Assembly (NCBI GenBank): GCA_002309175.1
Contig: DBWX01000011.1
Span: forward strand, 24,860-88,859
Length of the DNA: 64,000 bases
Source: Ruminococcaceae bacterium UBA1227
GTDB lineage: Bacteria > Bacillota > Clostridia > Oscillospirales > Acutalibacteraceae
Direction: 5' to 3'
Both the position numbers and the translations under genes were made by a program. Positions 21,007-29,264 of the stretch are shown here, piece by piece. Below the pieces are notes generated by a model that saw nothing but the letters and a program-made list of their open reading frames with translations, had not been told where the DNA came from and did no database searches. Numbering within the stretch: position 1 is the stretch's first letter; every line of letters starts with the position of its first letter.

Positions 21007-22770
21007 ATGAGTAAAGGTACTATTACCAAAGTCTCCGGCCCGCTTGTTATTGCCGATGGCATGCGCGACGCAAACATGTACGACGTTGTACGTGTAAGTG
21101 ACGAGAGACTTATTGGTGAAATAATTGAAATGCACGAAGACCGTGCTTCTATCCAGGTTTACGAGGAGACTTCAGGTCTCGGAACAGGCACAGCCGTTGA
21201 ATCAACAGGTGAGCCTCTTTCCGTTGAACTCGGTCCTGGACTTATTACAACAATCTACGACGGTATTCAGAGACCCCTTGAGAGCATCATGGCTCAGACA
21301 GGCAACAACTTAAAGAGAGGTATTGAAGTTCCGTCACTCAACCGTGAGAAGAAATGGCACTTCGTACCGAAGGTTGCCGAAGGCGACACGGTTGTACCCG
21401 GTGATATCATCGGTACCGTTCAGGAGACAGAGGTTGTTGAACACAGAATTATGGTTCCGCCCCGCTCAAAGGGTGGCGTAATTAAATCGATCAAGGAAGG
21501 CGACTTCACAGTCACAGAGACAGTCGCGGTTCTTGATAACGGCGAAGAGATCCAGCTTATGCAGAAGTGGCCCGTACGTGTAGGCCGCCCCTATGCAAGA
21601 AAGCTCGACCCGACTATCCCTCTTGTAACCGGTCAGCGTGTTGTTGACGCGCTCTTCCCGCTTGCAAAGGGCGGTTGTGCAGCCATCCCCGGACCTTTCG
21701 GTTCAGGTAAGACAGTTACACAGCACCAGCTCGCAAAATGGGCTGACGCCGAGATCGTTGTTTACATCGGTTGCGGCGAGCGCGGTAACGAGATGACAGA
21801 CGTTCTTCTTGAGTTCCCCGAACTTATCGACCCTCATACCGGTAAGTCACTCATGGAGCGTACCGTTCTTATCGCAAACACATCGGATATGCCTGTTGCT
21901 GCCCGTGAGGCATCAGTTTACACAGGTATCACAATAGCTGAGTACTTCCGTGATATGGGTTACTCAGTAGCCCTCATGGCTGACTCCACATCCCGTTGGG
22001 CAGAGGCCCTTCGTGAGATGTCCGGTCGTCTTGAGGAAATGCCCGGTGAAGAAGGTTACCCGGCATACCTCGGTTCCCGTATCGCTCAGTTCTATGAGCG
22101 TGCAGGTCGTGTTATCTCCCTCGGTTCAGACGAGCGCGAAGGTGCCCTCTCGGCAATCGGCGCCGTATCCCCTCCGGGCGGTGATATTTCCGAGCCCGTA
22201 TCCCAGGCTACTCTTCGTATCGTTAAGGTTTACTGGGGTCTTGATGCAGCTCTCGCATACAAGAGACACTTCCCGGCCATCAACTGGCTGACATCTTATT
22301 CGCTCTATGCGGACAAGCTCGGTAAGTGGTTCAACGCCGAAGTTGCAGAAGACTGGACAGCACTTCGTACCAAGATGATGACACTCCTCTCAGAGGAAGC
22401 AGAACTCGACGAAATCGTTAAGATGGTTGGTATGGATGCTCTTTCAGATCCTGACCGTCTTAAGATGGAAGCAGCCCGCTCTATCCGTGAGGACTTCCTT
22501 CATCAGGTAGCTTTCGACCCGGTTGACACTTACTCTTCACCCAAGAAGATGCACTACATGATGACACTCGTCGTAAACTTCTACGAGCGCTCAGCTGACG
22601 CACTTTCAAAGGGTGCCTCAATCAAAGACATCATCGACCTTCCCGTACGTGAAGCCATCGGTCGTTTCAAGTACATCAAGGAAGAGGAGATAGATGCAGA
22701 ATTCGAGAAGATCGATGCTCGTCTCAACTCCGAGCTTGCCGATGCTCTCAATAAGGAGGAGGACTATTAA
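21007..22770 (+). CDS. ntpA: V-type ATPase catalytic subunit A
   Basis: The catalytic subunit (587 aa) has the Walker [29 protein letters not shown], the Walker B region [30 protein letters not shown], and a bulge insertion near residue 130-190 that marks A over beta-type F1 subunits. ATP hydrolysis here drives ion export, or the reverse. Codon use is highly biased. Its stop overlaps the ntpB start by one base. Confidence 0.98.
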   Translation: MSKGTITKVSGPLVIADGMRDANMYDVVRVSDERLIGEIIEMHEDRASIQVYEETSGLGTGTAVESTGEPLSVELGPGLITTIYDGIQRPLESIMAQTGNNLKRGIEVPSLNREKKWHFVPKVAEGDTVVPGDIIGTVQETEVVEHRIMVPPRSKGGVIKSIKEGDFTVTETVAVLDNGEEIQLMQKWPVRVGRPYARKLDPTIPLVTGQRVVDALFPLAKGGCAAIPGPFGSGKTVTQHQLAKWADAEIVVYIGCGERGNEMTDVLLEFPELIDPHTGKSLMERTVLIANTSDMPVAAREASVYTGITIAEYFRDMGYSVALMADSTSRWAEALREMSGRLEEMPGEEGYPAYLGSRIAQFYERAGRVISLGSDEREGALSAIGAVSPPGGDISEPVSQATLRIVKVYWGLDAALAYKRHFPAINWLTSYSLYADKLGKWFNAEVAEDWTALRTKMMTLLSEEAELDEIVKMVGMDALSDPDRLKMEAARSIREDFLHQVAFDPVDTYSSPKKMHYMMTLVVNFYERSADALSKGASIKDIIDLPVREAIGRFKYIKEEEIDAEFEKIDARLNSELADALNKEEDY

Positions 22771-24143
22771 TGCCAAAAGAGTATAGAACCATACAAGAGG
22801 TAGCAGGTCCTCTTATGATCGTTCGTGATGTAGAAAACGTCACATACAACGAACTTGGCGAAATAGAGCTTGCAAACGGCGACAAGCGCCGCTGCAGAGT
22901 TCTTGAAGTTGACGGCTCCAACGCAGTTGTACAGCTTTTCGAGAGCTCAACAGGTATCAACCTCTCCGACTCCAAGGTTCGTTTCTCAGGACGTCAGATG
23001 GAAATCGGTGTTTCCACCGACATGCTCGGCCGTGTATTTGACGGTCTCGGCAACCCCATCGACGGCGGTCCCGAAATCATCCCCGATAAAAGACTTGACG
23101 TAAACGGCGCTCCCATGAACCCTGCAGCCCGTGCGTTCCCGTCTGAGTTCATTCAGACAGGCGTTTCCGCCATCGACGGTCTTAACACCCTCGTCCGCGG
23201 ACAGAAGCTCCCCATCTTCTCAGGTTCGGGTCTTCCGCACGCTGAGCTCGCTGCTCAGATCGCCCGTCAGGCAAAGGTACGCGGCAAGGACGAGCAGTTC
23301 GCCGTTGTATTCGCCGCTCTCGGTATCACTTTCGAGGAGCAGAACTTCTTCGTAGAGTCCTTCCGTGAGACAGGCGCCATCGACAGAACAGTCATGTTCT
23401 CCAACCTCGCAAACGACCCCGCTGTTGAGCGTATAGCCACTCCCAAGATGGCTCTTACAACAGCTGAGTATCTCGCTTTCGAGAAGGGCATGCACGTTCT
23501 CGTCATCATGACAGATATCACAAACTATGCTGATGCTCTTCGTGAGATTTCAGCAGCCCGTAAGGAAGTTCCGGGCCGTCGTGGTTATCCGGGTTACCTC
23601 TACACCGACCTCGCTACAATGTATGAGCGTGCCGGTCGTCAGAAGGGTAAGGATGGTTCCATCACCATGATTCCCATCCTTTCAATGCCTGAGGATGATA
23701 AGACTCACCCGATTCCCGACCTTACAGGATACATCACAGAGGGCCAGATTATGCTCTCCCGTGACCTTGACCGCCGCGGTATTCAGCCTCCGGTAGACGT
23801 ACTGCCTTCGCTTTCACGTCTTAAGGATAAGGGTACCGGCGAAGGAAAGACACGTAAGGACCACTCCAACACAATGAACCAGCTGTTCGCTGCTTACTCA
23901 CGCGGTAAGGACGCCAAGGAACTTATGACGATCCTCGGTGAGGCAGCTCTGACTGAGATTGACCTTCTCTATGCTAAGTTCGCCGATGAGTTTGAGAAGC
24001 GTTATGTCTCCCAGGGCTATCAGACGAACCGCTCCATTGAAGAGACTCTTGACCTCGGTTGGGAACTCCTTCGTATTCTTCCGCGTGCGGAACTCAAACG
24101 TATCTCCGATGCATTACTCGATGAGTACTATGACAAAAAGTAA
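22770..24143 (+). CDS. ntpB: V-type ATPase regulatory subunit B
   Basis: The 457-aa nucleotide-binding but non-catalytic subunit has an N-terminal barrel ([14 protein letters not shown]), and in place of a Walker A motif reads [20 protein letters not shown]. The signature [34 protein letters not shown] is present in the body. It alternates with subunit A in the hexamer. The start overlaps ntpA by one base, suggesting coupled translation in equal amounts. Confidence 0.98.
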   Translation: MPKEYRTIQEVAGPLMIVRDVENVTYNELGEIELANGDKRRCRVLEVDGSNAVVQLFESSTGINLSDSKVRFSGRQMEIGVSTDMLGRVFDGLGNPIDGGPEIIPDKRLDVNGAPMNPAARAFPSEFIQTGVSAIDGLNTLVRGQKLPIFSGSGLPHAELAAQIARQAKVRGKDEQFAVVFAALGITFEEQNFFVESFRETGAIDRTVMFSNLANDPAVERIATPKMALTTAEYLAFEKGMHVLVIMTDITNYADALREISAARKEVPGRRGYPGYLYTDLATMYERAGRQKGKDGSITMIPILSMPEDDKTHPIPDLTGYITEGQIMLSRDLDRRGIQPPVDVLPSLSRLKDKGTGEGKTRKDHSNTMNQLFAAYSRGKDAKELMTILGEAALTEIDLLYAKFADEFEKRYVSQGYQTNRSIEETLDLGWELLRILPRAELKRISDALLDEYYDKK

Positions 24144-24158
24144 AGTAGGTGAAGCCTT

Positions 24159-24821
24159 GTGGCAAGACTCAATGTAAACCCTACCCGCATGGAGCTCACC
24201 AACATAAAGAACAAGCTTAAGACGGCGCGAAAGGGCCATAAGCTTCTCAAGGACAAGAGAGATGAACTCATGCGTCAGTTCATCGAACTGGTCCGCGAGA
24301 ACAAGGAAATCCGTCGCGAAGTCGAAAAGGGCATCCAGGCCGCAAACGCCCATATGGCGGTTGCCCGTTCGGTAATGTCCGATGAAGCTTTAAATGTTGC
24401 GCTTATGCTTCCCATGCAGGAGATGAGCCTTGAGATAACCGAAAAGAATGTCATGAGCGTTATGATTCCCGTCTTTGAAACAAAGTTCAAGACTGCGGAT
24501 GAGAACGATATCTACTCATACGGTTATGCATTCACTTCAAGTGATCTGGATGACGCTGTTAAGGCATTATCCGACATCATGCCTAAAATGCTGAGACTCG
24601 CTGAGGTCGAGAAATCCTGCCAGCTCATGGCTGCCGAGATTGAAAAGACCAGACGCCGTGTTAACGCGCTCGAGCATGTACTTATTCCTCAGTATGAGGA
24701 GACAATCAAGTACATCCGTATGAAACTTGATGAGAACGACCGTGCGACCACGACACGACTCATGAAGGTCAAGGATATGATGCTTGAAGAGGCTCATCAC
24801 TACAGCGAAAAAGAGGCTTAA
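24159..24821 (+). CDS. ntpD: V-type ATPase subunit D (central shaft)
   Basis: The 220-aa long-helix protein has N- and C-terminal coiled-coil halves that form the rotor shaft. The family opening RLNVNPTRMELTNIKNKLKT and the C-terminal RRRVNALEHVLIPQ (as TRRRVNALEHV) are diagnostic. The start is GTG with TAGGTG upstream. It closes the operon, with a terminator 23 bases after its stop. No NtpH or NtpJ follows. Confidence 0.97.
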   Translation: MARLNVNPTRMELTNIKNKLKTARKGHKLLKDKRDELMRQFIELVRENKEIRREVEKGIQAANAHMAVARSVMSDEALNVALMLPMQEMSLEITEKNVMSVMIPVFETKFKTADENDIYSYGYAFTSSDLDDAVKALSDIMPKMLRLAEVEKSCQLMAAEIEKTRRRVNALEHVLIPQYEETIKYIRMKLDENDRATTTRLMKVKDMMLEEAHHYSEKEA

Positions 24822-24843
24822 GGCCGAAATCGCAAAATAAATC

Positions 24844-24871
24844 GGCCCCCTTGAACAAGGGGGCCTTTTAT
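24844..24871 (+). terminator. Terminator of the V-type ATPase operon
   Basis: GGCCCCCTT (24844-24852), loop GAAC, AAGGGGGCC (24857-24865), then TTTTATT. Confidence 0.93.
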
Positions 24872-24883
24872 TATGCACTTTGC

Positions 24884-24911
24884 TTGACTTTTATGTGCAA
24901 GAGTGTAAAAT
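24884..24911 (+). promoter_or_regulatory. Promoter of the ohrR-like gene
   Basis: TTGACT (24884-24889) and TAAAAT (24906-24911) with a TG before the -10 box, separated by 16 bases. The predicted start is near 24918. Confidence 0.75.
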
Positions 24912-24930
24912 ACTATTTATATAAATTGAA

Positions 24931-24944
24931 TACAATTTATTGTA
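24931..24944 (+). promoter_or_regulatory. OhrR-type operator
   Basis: The near-palindrome TACAATTTATTGTA lies about 13 bases after the predicted transcription start. It resembles the TACAATT/AATTGTA half-sites bound by OhrR in Bacillus. A wider symmetry (GAA..TTC) extends on both sides. It would let the downstream regulator repress itself. Confidence 0.7.
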
Positions 24945-24993
24945 ATTCCAAATTAATATTTAATCGATAAAAGACTTATACGGGGGATATGAC

Positions 24994-25542
24994 ATGGCAC
25001 AGGAAAAACTGAAAGACAAAGCTATGGAGGCTTTTGCCGAAGAGGAGCTTTTAAAGCTCGACAACCAGCTTTGTTTTGCTCTTTATGTATGCTCAAAAGA
25101 GGTTATAAAGCGCTATAAACCCTTGCTTGAACCCTTTGGTCTCACATATACCGGCTACATCACCATGATGGCTCTCTGGGACAAGGACAATGTCAATGTC
25201 AAGGAACTCGGTGCCCGTCTCTTCCTGGATTCGGGTACACTTACCCCTTTGCTCAAAAAGCTTGAGGCACAGGAGTATATTGAAAGAACACGTGATCCCG
25301 AAGATGAAAGAAATATCATCGTCACCCTGACCGAAAAGGGCAGGAACCTAAAAGGAAAAATAAGCTGTGTCCCGATGCAGATGCTTGACGACATGGAGAT
25401 GGGAAGCATAAAGGCAGTTGTGCTCATGAAGACCCTTCGCCAGCTTATGGACGAGTTTAAGGATGAGGATTATCCCGAAGACGCAAAAAAGCCCGCAGGA
25501 AAGAAAAAGGCATCCGGCGAGCGCTATTTCTGGTGCTGGTAA
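24994..25542 (+). CDS. MarR-family regulator, OhrR-like
   Basis: The 182-aa protein has the OhrR N-terminus LKLDNQLCFALYVCSKEV, whose Cys27 corresponds to the peroxide-sensing cysteine. A winged helix follows (NVKELGARLFLDSGTLTPLLKKLEAQEYIERTRDPEDERNIIV). OhrR releases DNA when this cysteine is oxidised by organic peroxides or hypochlorite. About 35 lysine-rich residues ending YFWCW extend past the usual end. The gene has its own promoter and an OhrR-type box. No ohr peroxidase is adjacent, so its targets may be the two downstream genes or lie elsewhere. Confidence 0.85.
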   Translation: MAQEKLKDKAMEAFAEEELLKLDNQLCFALYVCSKEVIKRYKPLLEPFGLTYTGYITMMALWDKDNVNVKELGARLFLDSGTLTPLLKKLEAQEYIERTRDPEDERNIIVTLTEKGRNLKGKISCVPMQMLDDMEMGSIKAVVLMKTLRQLMDEFKDEDYPEDAKKPAGKKKASGERYFWCW

Positions 25543-25548
25543 TATAAT

Positions 25549-26487
25549 ATGAAATACATTATTATTGCCCTCTCTGCCGCTGCACTCATCTACACTGTCC
25601 TCATGATAGTGTTCGGCTACAGGAGAACAAAGAAGTTCTTCAATGGTAAAGTAACGACGAATTACCATACCCATACGACCTTCTGTGACGGAAAAAATAC
25701 GCCCGAGGAATATGTTCTTAAAGCTATCGACTCGGGAATGACCGTCCTGGGTTTTTCAGCCCATTCACACCTTCCGACAGAACCCGAATGGACCCTGTCG
25801 AAAGAGGGGGAGGAAGACTACAGAAAAACCATCCTTGAACTTAAGGAAAAGTATAAGGACAAAATTGACATCCGCCTCGGAATAGAGCAGGACTACTGGT
25901 CAGACACAAGTGACCTCAAAGCCTATGACTACGTCATCGGTGCGGTTCACTCCGTTAACGGGGATGACACGACATGGTCCTCAATTGACTACACTCATGA
26001 GAACTTTCTCTACGGTGTTGAGCACTACTTTAACAATGACAGAATAGCTGCCGCAGAGCGCTATTTCGAACTTGTTTCCGACCTCTATGACAAAACAAAA
26101 TGTGACATAATCGCTCACTTCGATCTCATCACGATTTTCAATGAAAAAGAAATTGAAGAGACAGGCAAGCCCTTCGTTGACTCAGAGGATCCCCGCTTCA
26201 TTGCGGCCGAGCGTAAGGCTCTCGAAAGACTTGCAAAAACGCCTGTCATCTTCGAAATCAACACCGGCGGCATGTCACGCGGCCGCATGACCCACCCGTA
26301 CCCTTCGGACCGCGTTTTAGAGTTACTCGGCGAGCGTCAGATCCCGGTAATTCTCTCCTCTGATGCCCACAAAACCGAAGACCTCACCTACGGCTTTGAC
26401 GAGTCCCTCAGACTCGTTGAGAAATACAACCTCAACCTCATCACCGACTATAAAGATGTCAGAAACCGACAGGAGGAATCCAAATGA
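25549..26487 (+). CDS. Membrane-anchored PHP-domain phosphoesterase, histidinol-phosphatase-like
   Basis: The 312-aa protein has the PHP metal motifs: YHTHTTFCDGKN, FSAHSHLP, GIEQDY, IGAVHSVNG, DIIAHFDL and LSSDAHK. This is the HisK-type histidinol-phosphatase layout. Unusually, it begins with a transmembrane helix (YIIIALSAAALIYTVLMIVFG) and a basic stretch, so the catalytic domain is membrane-tethered; family enzymes are normally soluble. It starts seven bases after the ohrR-like gene, and its end overlaps the next gene by four bases. No histidine genes are nearby, so a histidine role is doubtful. Confidence 0.82.
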   Translation: MKYIIIALSAAALIYTVLMIVFGYRRTKKFFNGKVTTNYHTHTTFCDGKNTPEEYVLKAIDSGMTVLGFSAHSHLPTEPEWTLSKEGEEDYRKTILELKEKYKDKIDIRLGIEQDYWSDTSDLKAYDYVIGAVHSVNGDDTTWSSIDYTHENFLYGVEHYFNNDRIAAAERYFELVSDLYDKTKCDIIAHFDLITIFNEKEIEETGKPFVDSEDPRFIAAERKALERLAKTPVIFEINTGGMSRGRMTHPYPSDRVLELLGERQIPVILSSDAHKTEDLTYGFDESLRLVEKYNLNLITDYKDVRNRQEESK

Positions 26488-27680
26488 AAAAACTTATCGC
26501 GCTTTTAATGGCACTTATCATGGTCTTCTCTCTCTGCGCTTGCGGAGCCAAGGGAAAAAAGGCCGACAACGGCAAGGAAAACTCCGGCAAGTCTTCCTCT
26601 TCAGACTCGGGCTCCAAGGAGCAGAAGGAGATTAAGAACGACTATACAGGTGAGTATGTCCTTCAGTTCTACTCATCTGATACGAAATCATATTTTTATG
26701 ATACACTTCAGAATATGGCGGCCCAGGGAGATGCAGAGCTTGGTACTCTGACTCTTAATGATGACGGAACAGGCCACATCACTTATTTTGATGCTGATGC
26801 TGACATCACCTGGACGGATAAGGCAATTACACTTAACGGACAGGACCTGGATTTTACTTATGAGAATAAGACAATCTATCTCTATGATGCCGCAAATACA
26901 GGTCTTGAGTTCTCTAAGGTAAGCCACCTCGAACGCTACAACCTCACTGTAGAGACCAATGAGTCAAGAGAACCTGCTGAAGAATCCGACTATGTAATCA
27001 GTGAACCCGAAGTGACATATTATGTGTCGGGAATACATCCTGAAATGTTTGTATCCGTTCAGATTGAGAATAAATCGGACACAAATCTCCTGGTAGAGGA
27101 CGTCTTTTTCAGCGCTTACGGCAAAGACGGCAAGCAGACAGGTTTCTTCAGCCTTAACACTGTATGTCAGCCTATAATCCCTCCGGGAGAAAAGGGTTAC
27201 TTTGCTACCTGCTATACATATCAGGATGAAGAAAAATATGTCAGCACTTTGATAACGGAAAAATCCTTCCCGAAGGATGGCACCGTTAAGATTGACGAAG
27301 TAGATATTTGTAAATGGACAGGCGAGTTCAAACAGTATGACGCACAGGTAACCAATGTGGTCAAATTCCAGTCCGATCAGACAGATCCGGGTGCTATGAT
27401 CCACAGACCGAACGGTATCGTAACAATTCCGTCCGGCACGGACATCCAGGATATTTACGTCTACACATACTGCTTCGACAAGAACGGCAAGCTCGTAGGT
27501 ATAAGCCATCAGTTTGCCTGTGAGGAGAGCGTAAACCCCGTCAACTTCTTTGAGGCGACAGGGGACGGCAAAGCCAAGTTCCAGATGAACCTGAACGGTC
27601 CTATCAACGACCACACCTTCCCCCAGGACAGCATAGCCACCTACACCGTCCAGGCCTCCTCACCCCACGATTTCTACTAA
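26484..27680 (+). CDS. Lipoprotein of unknown function
   Basis: The 398-aa protein has a lipoprotein signal peptide with lipobox LCAC, then a Lys/Ser/Asp-rich linker, so it should sit on the outside of the membrane. Residues 55-140 form one region (GEYVLQFYSSDT, LTLNDDGTGHITYF) typical of small beta-barrel domains of Clostridial lipoproteins. A second beta-rich domain follows (YYVSGIHPEMFVSVQIENKSDTN, VIPPGEKGYFA as IIPPGEKGYFA). I do not recognise a named family. Its ATG overlaps the PHP gene by four bases, so it shares the OhrR-controlled transcript. Signal peptide and lipobox are clear, function unknown. Confidence 0.72.
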   Translation: MKKLIALLMALIMVFSLCACGAKGKKADNGKENSGKSSSSDSGSKEQKEIKNDYTGEYVLQFYSSDTKSYFYDTLQNMAAQGDAELGTLTLNDDGTGHITYFDADADITWTDKAITLNGQDLDFTYENKTIYLYDAANTGLEFSKVSHLERYNLTVETNESREPAEESDYVISEPEVTYYVSGIHPEMFVSVQIENKSDTNLLVEDVFFSAYGKDGKQTGFFSLNTVCQPIIPPGEKGYFATCYTYQDEEKYVSTLITEKSFPKDGTVKIDEVDICKWTGEFKQYDAQVTNVVKFQSDQTDPGAMIHRPNGIVTIPSGTDIQDIYVYTYCFDKNGKLVGISHQFACEESVNPVNFFEATGDGKAKFQMNLNGPINDHTFPQDSIATYTVQASSPHDFY

Positions 27681-27685
27681 AAAAC

Positions 27686-27720
27686 AAAAGCAGTTCGCTC
27701 ATTCGAGCGAACTGCTTTTT
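27686..27720 (+). terminator. Terminator of the ohrR-PHP-lipoprotein operon
   Basis: AAAAGCAGTTCGCTC, loop ATTC, GAGCGAACTGCTTTTT. Its T-run runs directly into the decayed toxin reading frame. Confidence 0.93.
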
Positions 27721-27777
27721 CTTTTCCGGCATACATATTTTGCTGTTTCCGTTAAAAACAGGCGAAAAAATAAGTAA
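27715..27777 (+). pseudogene. Decayed type I toxin-like peptide gene
   Basis: A frame ending at the TAA 27775-27777 encodes FRHTYFAVSVKNRRKNK, similar in its basic end (RRKNK versus RRKSK) and length to the intact 21-aa peptide at 61240-61305. It has no ATG, GTG or TTG start, no ribosome site and no promoter, because the preceding operon's terminator abuts it. The downstream flank is clearly related to that of the intact copy. Confidence 0.5.
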
Positions 27778-27849
27778 CCGCCCAGCTGTCACTGAGCGGT
27801 TACTTTAAGTAATTTCTCAAACAACAAACCGTCTGTACGGTCTGCCTTC
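27765..27849 (-). ncRNA. Antisense RNA, copy 1 (antitoxin-like, orphan)
   Basis: A minus-strand transcript from about 27849, set by the promoter at 27856-27884, would run about 80 bases. It would form an ACCG/CGGT hairpin and end at a terminator (AGTAACCGCTCAG paired with CTGGGCGGTTACT, then TTATTTTTT). The terminator overlaps the 3' end of the decayed toxin frame. The same arrangement recurs at 61293-61376. Confidence 0.6.
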
Positions 27850-27855
27850 GTCCAT

Positions 27856-27884
27856 ATTATACCAAAACTACATCGCCCAGTCAA
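27856..27884 (-). promoter_or_regulatory. Promoter of antisense RNA copy 1
   Basis: Minus-strand TTGACT (27884-27879), 17-base spacer, perfect TATAAT (27861-27856). Confidence 0.75.
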
Positions 27885-27911
27885 TGTAATTGAATAAGGC
27901 GCTTAAGGCAT

Positions 27912-27952
27912 AAAAAATCAACCTCTTACAGCGTGTAAGAGGTTGATTTTTT
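27912..27952. terminator. Terminator downstream of split tRNA-Leu
   Basis: A long perfect stem, AAAAAATCAACCTCTTACA (27912-27930) with TGTAAGAGGTTGATTTTTT (27934-27952). On the minus strand it follows the tRNA CCA end at once. Confidence 0.88.
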
Positions 27953-28265
27953 GGTGCCGGTAACCGGGGTCGAACCGGTACGGTGTTGCCACCGAGGGAT
28001 TTTCGTACCACTCTATGTCGCCATAGCCACTTTCGTGTTGTGGTCTGGAGCTCGTCTTCACCATATCTCTCGACTTAGGTGGTCGGTGTAAGCTCTCTAC
28101 ACTCGGTCATATGACCTAGCACGGCGTTCTCTGAGCGCCTTCGCCGTTTTAGCCGACTTCTGCACTGACAGTTTCCCATCAGGCACTCTCTGAGAATAAT
28201 CTCAGTCTGCAAATTGCAGAGCTCAGATTAAAGTCCCTTGCGTCTGCCAATTCCGCCATACCGGC
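27952..28265 (-). tRNA. tRNA-Leu(UAA) interrupted by a group I intron
   Basis: On the minus strand, exon 1 (28265-28231, 35 nt) starts GCCGGTATGGCGGAATTGGC and ends AGGGACTT; exon 2 (28003-27952, 52 nt) starts AAAATCCCT and ends in the acceptor strand TACCGGC, A and an encoded CCA. Joined, they give an 87-nt class II tRNA. Acceptor GCCGGTA pairs with TACCGGC, the anticodon stem AGGGA pairs with TCCCT, the loop is CTTAAAA with anticodon TAA, and there is a long variable arm and a GGTTCGACCCC T-arm. The break lies between U34 and A35, as in cyanobacterial tRNA-Leu(UAA). A promoter and terminator flank it. Confidence 0.95.
28004..28230 (-). other. Group I self-splicing intron in tRNA-Leu(UAA)
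   Basis: The 227-nt insert starts after U34 and ends in G (28004), as group I introns do. Near its 5' end is TGAGCTC, whose GAG can pair with exon CUU to give a P1 with U-G at the splice site. GAGCT in AGAGAGCTTACACC can pair with AGCTC in AGACGAGCTCC as a P7. Local hairpins include TCTGCAA/TTGCAGA, CACGAAAGTG and CTATGGCGACATAG. It has no open reading frame, so no homing endonuclease. The pairings were found by eye. Confidence 0.9.
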
Positions 28266-28281
28266 ATCTGTGCGCTTGCAT

Positions 28282-28310
28282 ATTTTAACATAGCGGGGGC
28301 AGGTTTTCAA
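28282..28310 (-). promoter_or_regulatory. Promoter of split tRNA-Leu
   Basis: Minus-strand TTGAAA (28310-28305), 17-base spacer, TAAAAT (28287-28282), preceded by TG. The tRNA 5' end lies 17 bases further on. Confidence 0.8.
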
Positions 28311-28356
28311 GGTTTGCCACAGCATTATCTTAATATAAATTTAACTTTCGGTTATA

Positions 28357-28386
28357 TTGAAATAATACCTATAATTGTGATATGAT
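28357..28386 (+). promoter_or_regulatory. Possible promoter of the DUF695/RraB-like gene
   Basis: TTGAAA (28357-28362), 18-base spacer, TATGAT (28381-28386). The surrounding region is AT-rich, so chance matches are possible. Confidence 0.45.
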
Positions 28387-28435
28387 AAATTGAATTATTG
28401 TTTATTTTGGGAAAATATGTTTAGAGGTATTGTAA

Positions 28436-29245
28436 ATGGGCATTTTTAAGAGCATTATCGGCGGCGGTTATGTTGACGAGAGAGAGCTCGAACCTAACTT
28501 CTGCGAGTACAGTGAAATCTTCGGCAAGAAGAAGGCACTGGTCACCTGCGACCTGAACTTTCTCGATACACTGCCGAACAACGCGCTGCCGTGCTGCCTG
28601 AAATTCCAGATGGACGTGTATATACAGGACTACCTGCCAACGCTGATCTCTGAGTCGGAGGCCTCATATGTCGCCATGGTGCGCTCATCAATTTCGGAGC
28701 ACATAGGCGGAAGGTATGTCGGCCAGGGAATAATCGGCTCGTCCGGCACGGTATTCCTGATGTTTTATATTCCCGAGCGCTTCGCCGCAACCGCGAAGAA
28801 GATGCTCTCCCAGGTTTTCATGGGCTCATTCAGACATGTTGAGATGGATGTTGTCTATGACCCGGAGGGAAATCAGTACAAGAAGTACCTTTATCCCAAT
28901 GAGCTGCAGCTTAAAAAGAGCAACAATGCGAAAATCTTAAAGCAGCTTCGGACGTACGGCGATGACGGCGAGACACCCAGACCGGTAAGGTTTTATTTCT
29001 CGTTTCCGTCAAAGAATTCGGCCATGAACTTCTACTCCGAGAGTACGGAGAGGGGCTTCGTCTACGGGGACATAACGGAGACCGAGCCGCCTGAAGGCAT
29101 GGTGCTTCCGAGGTACAGGCTCAAACTCGTAAAGACGATTCCGTTTAACATAGAGCTGCTGGAGCGGGTTGACAACTATCTGCTTAAACTTGCGGCCAAG
29201 CACGGGGGAGAGTATCTCTCACTCGAGACGGATATTGTGGAATAA
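28436..29245 (+). CDS. DUF695 domain plus RraB-like domain protein
   Basis: The 269-aa soluble protein has two parts. Residues 1-155 resemble DUF695 (FLDTLPNNALPCCLKFQMDVY, GQGIIGSSGTVFLMFYIPE). Residues 165-269 resemble the RraB/DUF1260 fold, with RPVRFYFSFPSKNSAMNFYSE, then RGFV and the C-terminal LLKLAAKHGGEYLSLETDI. RraB inhibits RNase E in enterobacteria; in Clostridia its partner is unknown, so no RNA-decay role should be assumed. The ATG lies 14 bases after AGAGG. The family call is moderate. Confidence 0.65.
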   Translation: MGIFKSIIGGGYVDERELEPNFCEYSEIFGKKKALVTCDLNFLDTLPNNALPCCLKFQMDVYIQDYLPTLISESEASYVAMVRSSISEHIGGRYVGQGIIGSSGTVFLMFYIPERFAATAKKMLSQVFMGSFRHVEMDVVYDPEGNQYKKYLYPNELQLKKSNNAKILKQLRTYGDDGETPRPVRFYFSFPSKNSAMNFYSESTERGFVYGDITETEPPEGMVLPRYRLKLVKTIPFNIELLERVDNYLLKLAAKHGGEYLSLETDIVE

Positions 29246-29264
29246 ATTATTGTGAGGTTTTGAA

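Noticed and set aside
27670..28300. CRISPR-like or insertion-sequence remnant in the gene-free stretch
   Set aside because: Repeats are not regularly spaced, no transposase fragment or target duplication is seen, and the stretch is explained by terminators, the antisense locus and the split tRNA.
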